DNA from: an uncultured Lachnospiraceae bacterium
GTDB taxonomy: Bacteria; Bacillota; Clostridia; Lachnospirales; Lachnospiraceae
Direction: 5' to 3'
NCBI GenBank assembly: GCA_945827805.1
Contig: CALZOU010000007.1
Coordinates: 1 to 43,628, forward strand
DNA length: 43,628 nucleotides
In this document: in pieces, positions 7,543-19,200 of the stretch
Layout of the letters: each line of letters opens with the position of its first letter
How positions within the stretch are numbered: the first letter of the stretch is position 1
Made by a program: the position numbers and the translations under genes
The notes under the pieces: generated by a model
What the model was told of the DNA's origin: nothing
What the model saw: the letters and a program-made list of their open reading frames with translations, nothing else
Database searches by the model: none

Positions 7543-8045
7543 GGATTACTCTGAATAGTAAAAACTATTTCCGCACGATGCAGCGGTGTTAATTGCTCAT
7601 CCTCGCTAAAACACTCATATCTCAGGATAGAATTCGGGTATTCTCCTTCCGGCAGAGCTTTCTTTATTTCTATATCGTATAACCCTTTTCCCGGAGAAAT
7701 CAGACCGGACTGAAACAGCAGCGTCTCATCCTCCAGCAGGATGCTGATCCTAAAATAACAGTTATTCTTACCTGGATTATATAAATTGACTTCCTGTTTT
7801 TTCTGGTCGGCTTTAAATATCATCTTCTCTGTTCCCGGCACAGCAATGCTCCCCTGAGCAGATGTCTCATTCTGCTTCTGTCCGGAGCCTTCCGGCAAAG
7901 AGGCTTCCGGCAGATCAACGGCATTTTCTTCAAGAGGCAGGGGAGTTTTTTTCTCCCCTGTCTTTACCACGCCAATAACGCCAACCATTGTCAGCAGACC
8001 CAGCATCAATACCACAAATATGATACTCTGTTTTCTTTTTATCAT
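7539..8045 (-). CDS. Membrane-anchored extracytoplasmic protein of unknown function
   Basis: This 168-aa protein has a basic start and one N-terminal membrane helix (IIFVVLMLGLLTMVGVIGVV), no lipobox, and a Pro/Glu/Gly-rich linker of about 50 residues. A C-terminal beta-sandwich-like domain follows (VNLYNPGKNNCYFRISILLE, then LISPGKGLYDIEI and LHRAEIVF). The domain pattern is familiar from small proteins encoded beside large Clostridia surface proteins, but I cannot name the family. AGGAGA precedes the ATG. The gene sits between the 2710-aa protein (33-bp gap) and the subtilase (4-bp overlap). It could tether or chaperone the giant proteins at the membrane, which lack anchors of their own; that is inference. 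Confidence 0.75.
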   Translation of the reverse strand: MIKRKQSIIFVVLMLGLLTMVGVIGVVKTGEKKTPLPLEENAVDLPEASLPEGSGQKQNETSAQGSIAVPGTEKMIFKADQKKQEVNLYNPGKNNCYFRISILLEDETLLFQSGLISPGKGLYDIEIKKALPEGEYPNSILRYECFSEDEQLTPLHRAEIVFTIQSNP

Positions 8046-8078
8046 ACTTTATTCTCCTAACGGCTCATCTTATGGCTC

Positions 8079-11000
8079 TTAGTTTTCCACCATTCTGGCA
8101 TTAAACAGCAATCGCAAAGGCTTATCCTCTTCCTTTTCGCTGGTCTCAAAAAACTCAGCAAGAGAGAATGATTTCTTTTTTTCCGGTGTGGAAGAAGAGA
8201 TTACCATCATCTGACCAGACTCATCATCCACAGAACCATCATTCTGTTTTTCTGCTCCGATCTCTGTAATTCTGATGCGCACCTCGCGATTCTCCAGAGA
8301 AATATTTTCACTGACAGAAATCTGGGCCGTATCCTCTTCTCTGTTTATTTCATCCGGAATGATCAGCTCATAGGTTGTGGTAACCTCCATTGTCTGTGCC
8401 ACTGATGGTGAGAAAGCATCGTTTCCGCCATATCTCGCCTGCACCGTATACGTTCTCGCTGCCTGCAAACCGGTAAACTGATGATCTGACTGCCATGGAC
8501 CCTGATCAATACGATACTGGGTCTCACCGTATAGCTTGACATCTTCTTCGGGCAATGGTTTTACCCATACCATGGAATCGGTTACATAGGCCCTTGTCTC
8601 AGGAGGTGCCGGAATAGTTTTTTCAATCTGACATACCTGTTTTTCCGATTGTCCTCCATTATGATCTGTAGAGTTTTCGTCCGGAGTGAATACTGCATAA
8701 ATAACAGATTCACCCAGCTGAAGGTTCTTTGCAGAAATGGATGCCTGTCCATTTTTCAACTGCACGCTTTGTTCCAGAACATCATTGATATAGAAATCAA
8801 CCTGCCCTGTCTGTGCTGTTTCATCCACACCGGTAACGGTTGCCGTCAGACGAAGTTTCTGGCCCGACTCAACATGGAAAAGCTTTTTGATATTAGCCCA
8901 TACTCCTGTCTCTTCTTCGGCCGAAACGGTAAGACGGACAACTGGCTCTGCTCGATTAACTGTAATATCCATGGCCGCATCTGCTTCTGCCTGATAATTA
9001 CTGTCTCCCGTGGACGCAAGTACGGTGTATGTTCCTGCATGAAGCAGCGGTACCTTTTCTTTTGTCCGCAGTACGGCTTCGTGTCTTGTGCCTTTACTGT
9101 CTGTCCACGACGCGGATAACTGATCCATAAGATCTTTTCCCGTATACACAAGTTTCGGCACTTCTTCCCACTGGATCTGGACAGATGCCGGTAAGATACG
9201 ATATGTCCGTTTTGCGTTTTCCGGCAGTATGTAGTTATGATTTGTGGCCTCTACTGCTGCTGCTGTATATTCACCTGCATTAATGGCTGTATTTCCCTGC
9301 AGGCGAATCTCACACTTATCTTCGCCCACCAGATTTACCGCATATGTAGCGACAGCAGATGCTGTACCGTCATATGTTCTGTCCTGATATCCTTTCCACT
9401 CCAACTCCAGAACTTTAGGAACAACTGTCACTTTCTGCGAGTCGCTTGAAGCATTGTACACGTCATCTTCTGCTTTTGTTGCCGTGATAACCGCAGTTCC
9501 CACTTTTTTGATCACGGCTTTGCCATCTTCAACCGCTACTACCGACGGATCACTGCTTGTAAACGTAATATCTCCCTGACCACTGCCTCCACTGGCCAAT
9601 ATGTTCAGAGGTTCGTCACCATATACGGCATTATCAGTCATAGAAAGTTCGATCGGCTGTTGTGCTGCTTTCCCCGTAGCTGTAATCCGAACTTCTGTAC
9701 TTTCACTCACCATCCAGAGATCGTTCTCTGCATAGCGAACCTGATAATATCCGCTCTTTAATCCGGTGATCGTGCTTCCCTGTACAGGTGTCCAGTGATA
9801 GCCACTGTCACTGCTGTATTCCATTTCTTCTGTAACACCTGCGATCGTACCGTCAGTCGTGACCGTTGTCTGTGTATTGGAAGAAACAATCCCTGCCGGT
9901 TTATCACGTTTACCTTTATTTACGGTCAGCACAGCTGTTACTTCTGTTTCTTGATAACTTGCTGTTGCTTCTGTCTTCAGACGTATCTTAAAGTCTCCCG
10001 CTTTGGTCACGGTCAACCGGGAACCTTCCAATACACCTTCTCCGCTGCCGCCGATCAATGTATAAGCTGCCTCGCCGGCATTGGGATCAATCGTAAACAG
10101 TGCTGACACATCAATAGCATCCCCACCATACGTACAGGTCATATCTTTGGCCGCTGTATTCGTGCCCAGCTTCTGCACATTGATCGTCTGCCTTGCCCTG
10201 AGCTCATCGGGATTACGAACACCTTCCGGAAGAACCAGATCACCGTATACCGTACAATGCCCGGTAAGTTTTTCATTAAACGCACCTTTTGTCCACTGTA
10301 CCTGCATATCCACTGTCTCACCGTTATTCAGGGTCACTTGTACGTGATCCGGCAGTTTCAGCTGATCAAAGGTGGTTCCATAATCTGTAGAAATATCATT
10401 TAATTCAGCAATAGTCACTGCTTTTACCAGCAGATCAAAGGTAAATCGATCAGAAACCTCATACTCTCTTAACGTTCCGGTACTATCATGATAAGTTCCC
10501 CGTCCCGAGATTTCGACGGAAAAAGCGGCGTCAGGACGCTTCTTTAATACAAGGAACTGTCCGTTAACCTCCAGATAGTCATTTTCCGAAATACTCCACT
10601 CGACAGTCAGATCTTCGGGTGCTCCCGGAATACTGATATTCGCAACAGTGCTGCCTACGTCAGCATTCTCATCTATCACCAGATCAGATACCTGGATCTG
10701 TGCCGGTGTTATAGGCTGCTGCGCCACAGATACCATCAATGTCTGTTCCAATGAATAGCTGTCCGTCAGCGGATAACTTGCCATAACTACCGCATCTCCG
10801 GCATTTACCGCAGTAAGTGTATTTTCTTCCAGGGTAACAGCACCATCTCCCATCAGTACAGAACACTCAATCTTACTGCTGTCCAATGTAATCGTATTGC
10901 CATTTGTCATGACACCATAGTAACTCAGTTCGGCCTGATTACCCGCATACATGGTTTCCTTCTGTGTATCTGCGTCCACGATCATGCCATCGACCGCAAT

Positions 11001-14000
11001 GGAAAGCCCGGTCAGACCACTTAATTCCCCGGGAATTATCTCACACAGCTGACTGGTTGTATTTCCTGCCCGATCCTGTGCGCTTACCGTGATCTGCTGC
11101 GTATTGCCATTACCTGTACCTGAATACTCAAACCGTCCGTTTGTCACCGGTACTGTCTGCCCGTTTATGGTTACAGCACTGTTGTTTTCCGCAGTACCCG
11201 TAATGGTATACCGGTTATCCCGGCTCTGCACCACCACATTATCCAGCATCAGCTCCGGAGGCGTCGTATCGACTTCTACCGTCACGGTATTCTGCGTATA
11301 ATCTCCCTGTCCATTGATCGCGCATATGCCAATGTTGCTGCCGCCGTCGGCAAGGGTAAACGTATGAACTCTCGTTTCACCCGCATTCAGACTATGATCA
11401 AGGATTGCGCCTGATGCATCCGTAAGATACTCTCCGTCTACATCCAGAAGATAGCTGATATCCTGATCTGCAGTAATCGACAGCTGAATCTCCGAAGTAT
11501 TTGTCTGACCGGTAAAGGCATCATCCACCTGCGTCTGCGCTGCATCCCGGCTGTCATCCGAGGTTTTTGCGGCTGCTGTCAGAGATTTTCCATTTACTGT
11601 ATACGTAAGCTTGGCCGGGTTCGCCTCCGGTAATAACACCGGTTCTGTCTTCGCCACTTCTGAAACGAACGTGGTTCCGTTCACCGTTTTGCTTGCAGAG
11701 ACCACACCTATGTATTTTTTCCCGGGTATAACACCTACCTTCTTTGAGCCACTGATGATACGTTCTCCATTTGCATCTGTGACATAATGACCTTCACCAT
11801 CCTGCAGATATTCCGCTTCCTCAGCCGTATAGCCAAAATAGATCTCATGGTCCGTCGTGGTCATGCCTGTGACACCTTCCACAGCGTTGCCCTCTTCGTC
11901 TAACAGTGTAACAAAATACTCTTCAGTATCACCGGAAGCATCCCATTTCATCAAGAACTGACCGTCGCCTCCCGGTGTCATGGTAAATCCGGTTACCGCC
12001 TGAGGTGTATTCGGATTAACATACGTAAACGCATTATGTGTTAAATTCGATCCAACAGCATTTCCCGTATCATCATTAAGCACAAGACGTACCATGTATT
12101 CTCCGGACTGTGTATTTTCCGGAAGCTTTATCTGCACACTGCCGCTGGCTTTTCCTTCTCCATCCGGCGCGATCTCAACCGCTGATTCCGTGATCTTAAA
12201 TCCCGACGGTTCCGCTTCCATTCTGGAACGATAATACTCGCTGAGTTCATCTTCTGACAGTCTGTCCAGCTCCTCTTCTGCCAGCGTAGCCGGCTCCTGG
12301 GAAATCTCACTGGTATTTACAAGATACGCATCCAGTGAAGCCCCCGGCTGAGCACCGGATACACTGTATGATACATTGATTGTTCCGTCATTTTCTGTAA
12401 CAGAGGATGCCTGGATTCCTGCCACCTCATCTACTTTATGCGCTTCCATATTGAGCGGAATATCTGATTTTACGACCCATTTTCCGTTGACCGGTGCCAC
12501 GAGGCCAATGCCAAGATAATTCTCTTCTGTTCCGCTGTCCGACTCATCTGCGGATATGGTCTGCAGGATACAGTTTTCATCCTCTGTCAGCTGTACTTTC
12601 CTGCCGCTGGGATCATAAAGGGAAACGTGGTTCAGAATGCTGTCTCCATCCGCCAGCTGACTCTTATCGTAACCGATCTGGAAAAGACTGTAATCATTGT
12701 CTTTTATCGAAACCTCATAGCTATTGAGATTTGCCCTTGCGGATTTCTTCACAGCCATATCCGTCATATTGTCGCCAAGCAGCATGACGCCGTCCACATT
12801 GCTGTCACCGGTATCATACGTCACTGCCAGCGCATTTTCCAGATCTCCTTCCGGAATGGAGAATTGTTCGGCCAGATATTCCCAGTCGTCATAGAATTTG
12901 ACCTTTTTATCTGCCCAGTAATAGGACACCGAGATCGGTATGCCGATGACCCGGATACCTGCATAAACACGGTAACTGGACAGCTCTGCCATAACGGACA
13001 GAAGCTCTTTACCGCCAACCACAGGAACATAATCGGGAATAAAAATTCCGACATATGCCTTTCCTCCCAGGGAAAGGGGACCAAATATCGTATCCAGCCG
13101 CGGATCAGCCACCAGCCAGAAGCCTGTCTCACCACGGACAATGCCCAGAATATTTACTTTGGAATCCATGCCCAGATCCAGACAGGGATATACGCTTCCG
13201 TCGGCCATCTTTGTTCCGTAAAGCTTAATATGAGCGCCGATAGATTCAAAGACTTTCAGGCCTATGATCTTACCTTCTGCCGCTTCAAAGCTGACACCCT
13301 GACCGCCTACACTCATATTGACATCATCTACGGTAAAGGTAAACGTCGTCGGATCCACATATCCGGTATACACTGTAAGCGTAGTGGGCGGGAAGATATT
13401 AAAGTTTCCTTTGATCGTATCGTAAAGACCGGAAATACCACCACCCATTTTGTTCAGGAATCCAACAGGTCCCAGCGGGATTTTTACCACATCGCCGCCC
13501 ATGTAGAAGTACATGGAATCCGGATAGCAGTTTCCGCTGTCCTCCTTAACGAGAGAGAAGCCAAAACTACACTCAAATGTATCGCCGACTTTAACATTAC
13601 CGTCAACACCGATGAACCATCCCGGATAGTCAATAGAATCTATCTTAAAGCTTGCTCCGGCTCCGGCTTTGGTAAATTTGGGCATGGAGTCATCCGTAAG
13701 ATTGATGCCTCCCTCAGCCTTTACCCCCACAAGGTAAGCGCTGTTATCACTTTCTTTCTGACCATAACGCATTTCTTCCAGATTCAGTTCCAGGAAATTA
13801 TCTGTTTTCTGGCCTTCTCCGATACTGTTCAGATCATCCCGCTTATTATATTTTTGCTCCAGCGCAGATTGCGGCTCGTCATCATCGTCACCCTTTGCCG
13901 CCTTGCTCCACCATGGTAGGCTTACGGAAATGCTTCCGCCTAAAGAAATGGTTTCCACACCAAGAACTGCATTGCTGATCTCTACCTGAAAACCGGTAAG

Positions 14001-16211
14001 TGCTCCCACCGTTTTTGTCAGCTGACTACCGACAACACCGGCCGGCGTAATGATCTCCACGTCATCTGTTCTCTGGTAATCCTCTCCGATCTCACCATCG
14101 CTGATGTTGTCGTTAAGGTCTTCGTTATTGCTGTCATCGTCAACGCCGCGCAGCTCGTAATTCTTTTCATCTTCCAGGCAGATATAAAAATCACCTACAT
14201 GGAACAGATAATCGCCTACATATAGCCCTCCCTCACCGGTAAATACCAGAGCATCGCTGACCTTACCAAACCATTTCCATCCCGAAAACTGAGATTTAAA
14301 CTGATCTTTCAGACCGTCCGTCTCTGGATGATCTGAATAACGTGTTACCGTAATCACCGCTTCTTTGTTAAAACTGTTGCGATAACGGATCGCTGAATTT
14401 ATGATGGCGCCATTTGCAATGGTATAGTATTCATGGCCGCCCATCTCATATGTACCGATGGTGCCCCGGATCGTCATCAGGATATTGCTGCTTTCCTCTT
14501 CGGTCATGGCCGCCATATCTTCTTCATTCTCCAGAAGACGCACGCCATAATACTTTTCACCTGCCTCATCCGTCATCTGACCCACAAGCATAACGCCATA
14601 TTCAATACGGTCAAACTTCGGATCGTCCGTCATCTGCAGAGCCACGGACAGATTGCCATATCTCTCTGCATTCAGACACAGTCTGCATTCTCCGGGAGCA
14701 TACGAAAACTCCTGATTCCCCGGAAGTGAAACTGTCATTGTGGAATCATCGGCAATAGCTATGGACGCTTTGGAAACAGGTACATTCTGTTCTGACAATG
14801 GATCTGTAAGAGTCATAGTCCAGTCATTGTCTGCCTGAAGGAAGGAGAAACCGGTACCTTTTAACGTAACTTTTTTTTCAACACTTCCCGTATATAACGT
14901 TGCCGGAGCCACTTCGGTGATCTGAAGCTTTGGCAGTTCACCTTTACGGCCGGGAATGATCACATATTTCATTCCTTCTGCCGTGATATCTCCTGATGTC
15001 ACCTGAACCCCAAGGTGTGCCACCGTCGTTTTGTCCTGAAGGGACGGAAAGACTTTAAATGTGGCTGTATAACTGCCTCCTGCATCCAGATCGATATAGG
15101 CCGTGTCACTGCCCTGGGCTATACTGAATTCATCAGAAAGCCCCAGTTTTACAGTCACATCCTCCATTACCTGATCCGTATCATTCGTCACCTGCACAAG
15201 GACATCAAACGGATCATTATCCGCTGAGAAAGCTTCCCCGCTGCTGTCCAGCGAAAGCTTCTGGGGCGCATTGATCTGAACGCTGATCCCCTCATCACCT
15301 ACTGTATCGGATATACTTCCTATACCATAGTAAGTTTCATAGATACGGTGTTCTCCTGCTGCCAGCGAAGAAGCATCATAATATAAAGCAACCGCACTGT
15401 CTGCACGTTCATATGCATTCTTATTGGTTGTAAAATTCAGATAGGGGTTGATCTCGCAGTCCCATTTGGTGCCGGACAGGGTATTCCAATGGGCTGCCAC
15501 CATTTTATCCGGGCGAAGAGCATCTTCCCAGCCATACAACACGCCTCTTGCTGTCACATTTGCGGCATACTGCCGATCCGAAGACTGCCACACCATGGGA
15601 ACCTGCGCACCGGAAAACTCTGTTTCATTGGTAACATAGGTACGTTCCGCCAGCATAGCCGAGCCGTCATTTGACCCCAGCATGGTATCCAGCAAAATAC
15701 GGCTTCCCAATTGCACAGCTTTTCCGGAACCATTGGCCACTTCGTAACGGATCCGCACATTTCCCACATCCGGATCCGCAAAATCCGTGACCAGTCTCAG
15801 CTGCTGTGTTACCTGTACGCCGTTAACCTGCCAGATCGTGGTGGCTGTTGTACCCTGTACACTGGTGGGGGTAACAATACCTCCCTGTACACCATAATCA
15901 TTACCAAAAATGTAATCTTTCCCATCTATGCGGATCGTTGTGAAACTGGTATCCGGAGTGTTGTCAAAGAAACTCAGCAGACGGTTACGATCACTGGTCT
16001 TGCTGGGCAATCCATCTTCCGTAGACACCACATAACGTCCTGTACTGCGATTGACCCGTACCTGTACAAGTGAGTTTCCCACTGTAAGTACGGCATCCGT
16101 ACGGAGCAAAGGCGCTGCTTCTGCAACAACATTAAGCGAAACAGGACAGACCATCGCCGCACACAGGACAACCGCAATAAATTTTCGTAAATACTTCTTT
16201 ATTCTGTTCAT
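8079..16211 (-). CDS. Giant secreted multidomain Ig-like/MBG surface protein (2710 aa)
   Basis: A signal peptide (basic MNRIKKYLRK, hydrophobic core, likely cleavage after VVAEAA near residue 33) is followed by a beta-rich N-terminal domain (to about 310), CARDB-like and IPT/TIG-like segments (about 330-520), and an acidic linker (KGDDDDEPQ, near 770). An unusual glycine/aromatic beta-rich region spans about 770-1110. Next come FN3-like (near 1420) and Ig-like domains (DTTPPELML near 1649), a Big_2-like motif (SDPSVVAVEDGKAV, near 2223) and an MBG/YDG-type motif (TYDGTASA, near 2280). It ends NARMVEN, with no LPXTG, SLH or membrane anchor. GAGGT precedes the ATG at 16211, 24 bp after the 1897-aa gene. 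Probably a fibre or adhesin-like exoprotein; ligand unknown. Domain limits are approximate. Confidence 0.85.
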   Translation of the reverse strand: MNRIKKYLRKFIAVVLCAAMVCPVSLNVVAEAAPLLRTDAVLTVGNSLVQVRVNRSTGRYVVSTEDGLPSKTSDRNRLLSFFDNTPDTSFTTIRIDGKDYIFGNDYGVQGGIVTPTSVQGTTATTIWQVNGVQVTQQLRLVTDFADPDVGNVRIRYEVANGSGKAVQLGSRILLDTMLGSNDGSAMLAERTYVTNETEFSGAQVPMVWQSSDRQYAANVTARGVLYGWEDALRPDKMVAAHWNTLSGTKWDCEINPYLNFTTNKNAYERADSAVALYYDASSLAAGEHRIYETYYGIGSISDTVGDEGISVQINAPQKLSLDSSGEAFSADNDPFDVLVQVTNDTDQVMEDVTVKLGLSDEFSIAQGSDTAYIDLDAGGSYTATFKVFPSLQDKTTVAHLGVQVTSGDITAEGMKYVIIPGRKGELPKLQITEVAPATLYTGSVEKKVTLKGTGFSFLQADNDWTMTLTDPLSEQNVPVSKASIAIADDSTMTVSLPGNQEFSYAPGECRLCLNAERYGNLSVALQMTDDPKFDRIEYGVMLVGQMTDEAGEKYYGVRLLENEEDMAAMTEEESSNILMTIRGTIGTYEMGGHEYYTIANGAIINSAIRYRNSFNKEAVITVTRYSDHPETDGLKDQFKSQFSGWKWFGKVSDALVFTGEGGLYVGDYLFHVGDFYICLEDEKNYELRGVDDDSNNEDLNDNISDGEIGEDYQRTDDVEIITPAGVVGSQLTKTVGALTGFQVEISNAVLGVETISLGGSISVSLPWWSKAAKGDDDDEPQSALEQKYNKRDDLNSIGEGQKTDNFLELNLEEMRYGQKESDNSAYLVGVKAEGGINLTDDSMPKFTKAGAGASFKIDSIDYPGWFIGVDGNVKVGDTFECSFGFSLVKEDSGNCYPDSMYFYMGGDVVKIPLGPVGFLNKMGGGISGLYDTIKGNFNIFPPTTLTVYTGYVDPTTFTFTVDDVNMSVGGQGVSFEAAEGKIIGLKVFESIGAHIKLYGTKMADGSVYPCLDLGMDSKVNILGIVRGETGFWLVADPRLDTIFGPLSLGGKAYVGIFIPDYVPVVGGKELLSVMAELSSYRVYAGIRVIGIPISVSYYWADKKVKFYDDWEYLAEQFSIPEGDLENALAVTYDTGDSNVDGVMLLGDNMTDMAVKKSARANLNSYEVSIKDNDYSLFQIGYDKSQLADGDSILNHVSLYDPSGRKVQLTEDENCILQTISADESDSGTEENYLGIGLVAPVNGKWVVKSDIPLNMEAHKVDEVAGIQASSVTENDGTINVSYSVSGAQPGASLDAYLVNTSEISQEPATLAEEELDRLSEDELSEYYRSRMEAEPSGFKITESAVEIAPDGEGKASGSVQIKLPENTQSGEYMVRLVLNDDTGNAVGSNLTHNAFTYVNPNTPQAVTGFTMTPGGDGQFLMKWDASGDTEEYFVTLLDEEGNAVEGVTGMTTTDHEIYFGYTAEEAEYLQDGEGHYVTDANGERIISGSKKVGVIPGKKYIGVVSASKTVNGTTFVSEVAKTEPVLLPEANPAKLTYTVNGKSLTAAAKTSDDSRDAAQTQVDDAFTGQTNTSEIQLSITADQDISYLLDVDGEYLTDASGAILDHSLNAGETRVHTFTLADGGSNIGICAINGQGDYTQNTVTVEVDTTPPELMLDNVVVQSRDNRYTITGTAENNSAVTINGQTVPVTNGRFEYSGTGNGNTQQITVSAQDRAGNTTSQLCEIIPGELSGLTGLSIAVDGMIVDADTQKETMYAGNQAELSYYGVMTNGNTITLDSSKIECSVLMGDGAVTLEENTLTAVNAGDAVVMASYPLTDSYSLEQTLMVSVAQQPITPAQIQVSDLVIDENADVGSTVANISIPGAPEDLTVEWSISENDYLEVNGQFLVLKKRPDAAFSVEISGRGTYHDSTGTLREYEVSDRFTFDLLVKAVTIAELNDISTDYGTTFDQLKLPDHVQVTLNNGETVDMQVQWTKGAFNEKLTGHCTVYGDLVLPEGVRNPDELRARQTINVQKLGTNTAAKDMTCTYGGDAIDVSALFTIDPNAGEAAYTLIGGSGEGVLEGSRLTVTKAGDFKIRLKTEATASYQETEVTAVLTVNKGKRDKPAGIVSSNTQTTVTTDGTIAGVTEEMEYSSDSGYHWTPVQGSTITGLKSGYYQVRYAENDLWMVSESTEVRITATGKAAQQPIELSMTDNAVYGDEPLNILASGGSGQGDITFTSSDPSVVAVEDGKAVIKKVGTAVITATKAEDDVYNASSDSQKVTVVPKVLELEWKGYQDRTYDGTASAVATYAVNLVGEDKCEIRLQGNTAINAGEYTAAAVEATNHNYILPENAKRTYRILPASVQIQWEEVPKLVYTGKDLMDQLSASWTDSKGTRHEAVLRTKEKVPLLHAGTYTVLASTGDSNYQAEADAAMDITVNRAEPVVRLTVSAEEETGVWANIKKLFHVESGQKLRLTATVTGVDETAQTGQVDFYINDVLEQSVQLKNGQASISAKNLQLGESVIYAVFTPDENSTDHNGGQSEKQVCQIEKTIPAPPETRAYVTDSMVWVKPLPEEDVKLYGETQYRIDQGPWQSDHQFTGLQAARTYTVQARYGGNDAFSPSVAQTMEVTTTYELIIPDEINREEDTAQISVSENISLENREVRIRITEIGAEKQNDGSVDDESGQMMVISSSTPEKKKSFSLAEFFETSEKEEDKPLRLLFNARMVEN

Positions 16212-16235
16212 GGTTTACCTCATCCGTGTATTCGT

Positions 16236-19200
16236 TTATTCTTCTGCAAATACCTGTACAAGCTTTGTATTTCGTTCCTGATCCTGCACAAGTAAGGTAA
16301 AGTATCCTGTTTCCGGGAAAATATAGCTTCCGTCCAGCAGCGAATCTGCGATCTCATTACCTTTCAGCTTAAAATCTCCCATAGATGCTTTTCCTTTTAA
16401 CATTTTTACGGATACATCACCCTCCTGATGAATAAGTCCAAACTGGTTTTGGCCGGTTTTGATACAGAGTGCCTTATCAAAATAGAGCTGCCCGTTCAAC
16501 TGCACCTGGAATTGCTCCGGATCATAGACATACACAGTTCTTTCTATTACCGATGTATTGCCTACGGCATCCACAGCAGTGTACCTGAGCGTATACTTTC
16601 CCTGTTTCTGTGTATCTACCTTTCCCTCAATACTGAGAGGCGTCTCTGCAGGATGATCATCCCTGACATCCACACCATCCAGGGGATCAAAAGGCTGACC
16701 CACAGGAATACAGAGTTCTGTATTTTCCATAGAGATCTCCGGTGCTGTATGATCAATGCAGTCTATAACGATATCTGCAAAGCCTCGATTACCAAGATCG
16801 TCCTGGGCCCACAGGCGGGCAGTAATATTTTCATCATATACCATCTCAGCGCTGGTCTCATCCACAACGGTCATTCCGTTGGGCCATGTCACAGGCTCGT
16901 CCGCAGATACGGTAACCTTCACAGGTTCGCTGCCAAGCTCAGTGCGGTCAGCCTGAACCGTAAGTTTAGGGCCGGTTTTATCAATACAGGTTACCTCAGC
17001 GGTAATCGTATCCACATTTTTCCCTGCCGCATCCGTATACTGGAAAGTGAAGATTCCGTTTTGCCGGAAGGTATAGAATCGGCTTCCATTATTATTCAGT
17101 ACACGGATGGCCGCATTCTCATCTGTTGTGCAAAGCTCCACCTGCACATCATCGCTGGTTCTTTCTGTTGTGGAATACTTCAGCTGTACTTCCGGAAGAT
17201 CCGGAGAGATCCAGTCAACCTGTGCGGTAACACTGGCGGTGTTTCCGGCCCGGTCTTTTGCAGTAAAGCTGTATGTACCGTTTTCTGTGAATTTCCAGCT
17301 TGAAATACCTTTCTCCCAGCTGACACGCTCGTCTGCGCTGGCACTGACATACACAGAGAAGGGTGTTTTGGTAACATTGTCCGGCGTATAGAACAGACTG
17401 ATCTCCGGGGCATCCCGGTCAATACGCTCCATGGTATACGTATATTCTGACTCGTTTCCTGCCTGATCCTTTAAAACAAACGTATACTTTCCGTTTTCCT
17501 TGAACGTATGCGTCATATCCTCTGCGCCGCTTGCGTCGTCCGAAGCATGAAGGGTTATTTCCACATCCGTATTGGTCCATCCTGCTACGGAAGCTGTCAT
17601 ATATCCCGTTGGCGCCACCTTGTCTATCCTGCTTACAGTGACAGTGGCTGTATTCTGGTTACCGGCGGCATCCGCAAAGATAAACACATGATTTCCGTTG
17701 GCTGTAAACAGATGTGTTATGTCTTTCTCGGGCATGGTTACCGGACTGATGCTGTCAAACTCCAGACGGACTGCCACATCCTGGTTTGTCCAGTGATCCG
17801 GATCATATGCTTTACCGTCATCGGTGGTAAATATTGCCTTAGCTTCCGGCTTTTTCTTGTCGATCCAGTCTACACTGACGGTTTTAGACCCCACATTTCC
17901 GGCCTCATCTTTAAAGTAAAACGTATGTTCTCTATTTTCCGTAAACACAAAGGTGTGTCCGACAGCATCTTCTTCGTATTTTACATTTCCATCTTCGTCT
18001 TCAACCTTTTTCAGATAGGTAATCGTTTTTGCCAGATCATCCTTCGCCTGTATCTGCACCGTCACATCCTGATTTGTCCAGTCTTTTGCGGAATACTGAA
18101 TATTATCATCTTCACAGGAAGGTTCCTCTGTATCCACCGCCAGCAAAAGACTTCCGCTGCTGGTGAGATTAATTTCTGTATCCGTGATCTGGTATTCCAG
18201 TACGCCATAGGTGGTGACCCGATAGGTATCTCCCTCGTTTGGCACCAGCTCGATCCCTTCAGCCTCCAGAATACGTTCTCCCATAATATCCTTACCATTA
18301 AAGGTCAGACTGTCATATTTCTGCGCCGCGTTGGTTATCTTCAAAATCACCGTCACCGGCTCCTTTGTCCACTGACCGTCGGACAAAAGTTCTCCCGAAG
18401 CACTCCTGATCTCTGTATCCAGTTTTGGAAGATTCCGGTCTATCCAATCCACCTTGGCTTCAATACTTCCGGTATTTCCCGCCTCATCCGTAAATGTAAA
18501 CGTAAAACTGCCATTCTCCTTAAATGTATGCGTAAAACTGCCATTCTTCGGAGAGGTAACTGTTACGGCACTGTCATCCTTCAGAGAAAGGGTCGCTGTG
18601 ACATTCTCACTGGTCCGCTTTGCCGGGGAATAGCTCACCGAAGCTTCCGGCGGTGTATTGTCCAGTACTACGGTAAGTGTGCGGGATCCGCTTTTATTCC
18701 CCAGATTATCCTCAACATATACTTCAATGGTATAACTGCCGTCAGCCAATGTGGGGAGCGTCTCTTTCAGCGAGCTCATTTTCTGCCATTCTTTGCCGGA
18801 AGGATCTTGTGTATCCTTCGGATAAACACGCCAGAAGCAGTCTGCCAGATCTTTATCTTCGCTCTGCACAGAAAACTCAGCTGTCTGATGAGGTCTTGCA
18901 TCGGCCTGAGCAGAAGAAATCGTAAATTCGGGAGCTGTTTTATCGATCCAATCTACTTTTGCTGTAGCACTGCAGGTATTTCCGGCTTCATCCTTCGCCT
19001 GGAACGTATATTCTCCGTTTGCTGTAAACTCATGGCTGGCTGTAACCTCATGGCTGTCCGGAGTAATCCATTCACCGTCAGAAAGCGAAGCTGTAACTAT
19101 TACATTCTGATTTGTTCTTTCAGTTTGAGAATATTTCAGAGTAATGACCGGAGGCGTAATATCGTAAACAACCGTTGTTTCTGCGATCTCAGACACATTG

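Noticed and set aside
12627-13919. 430-aa plus-strand ORF opposite the 2710-aa surface gene
   Set aside because: It is a shadow of the minus-strand frame, with a Cys/His/Ile-rich composition and no recognisable domain or ribosome site. The minus-strand reading has a signal peptide and clear Ig-type domains.
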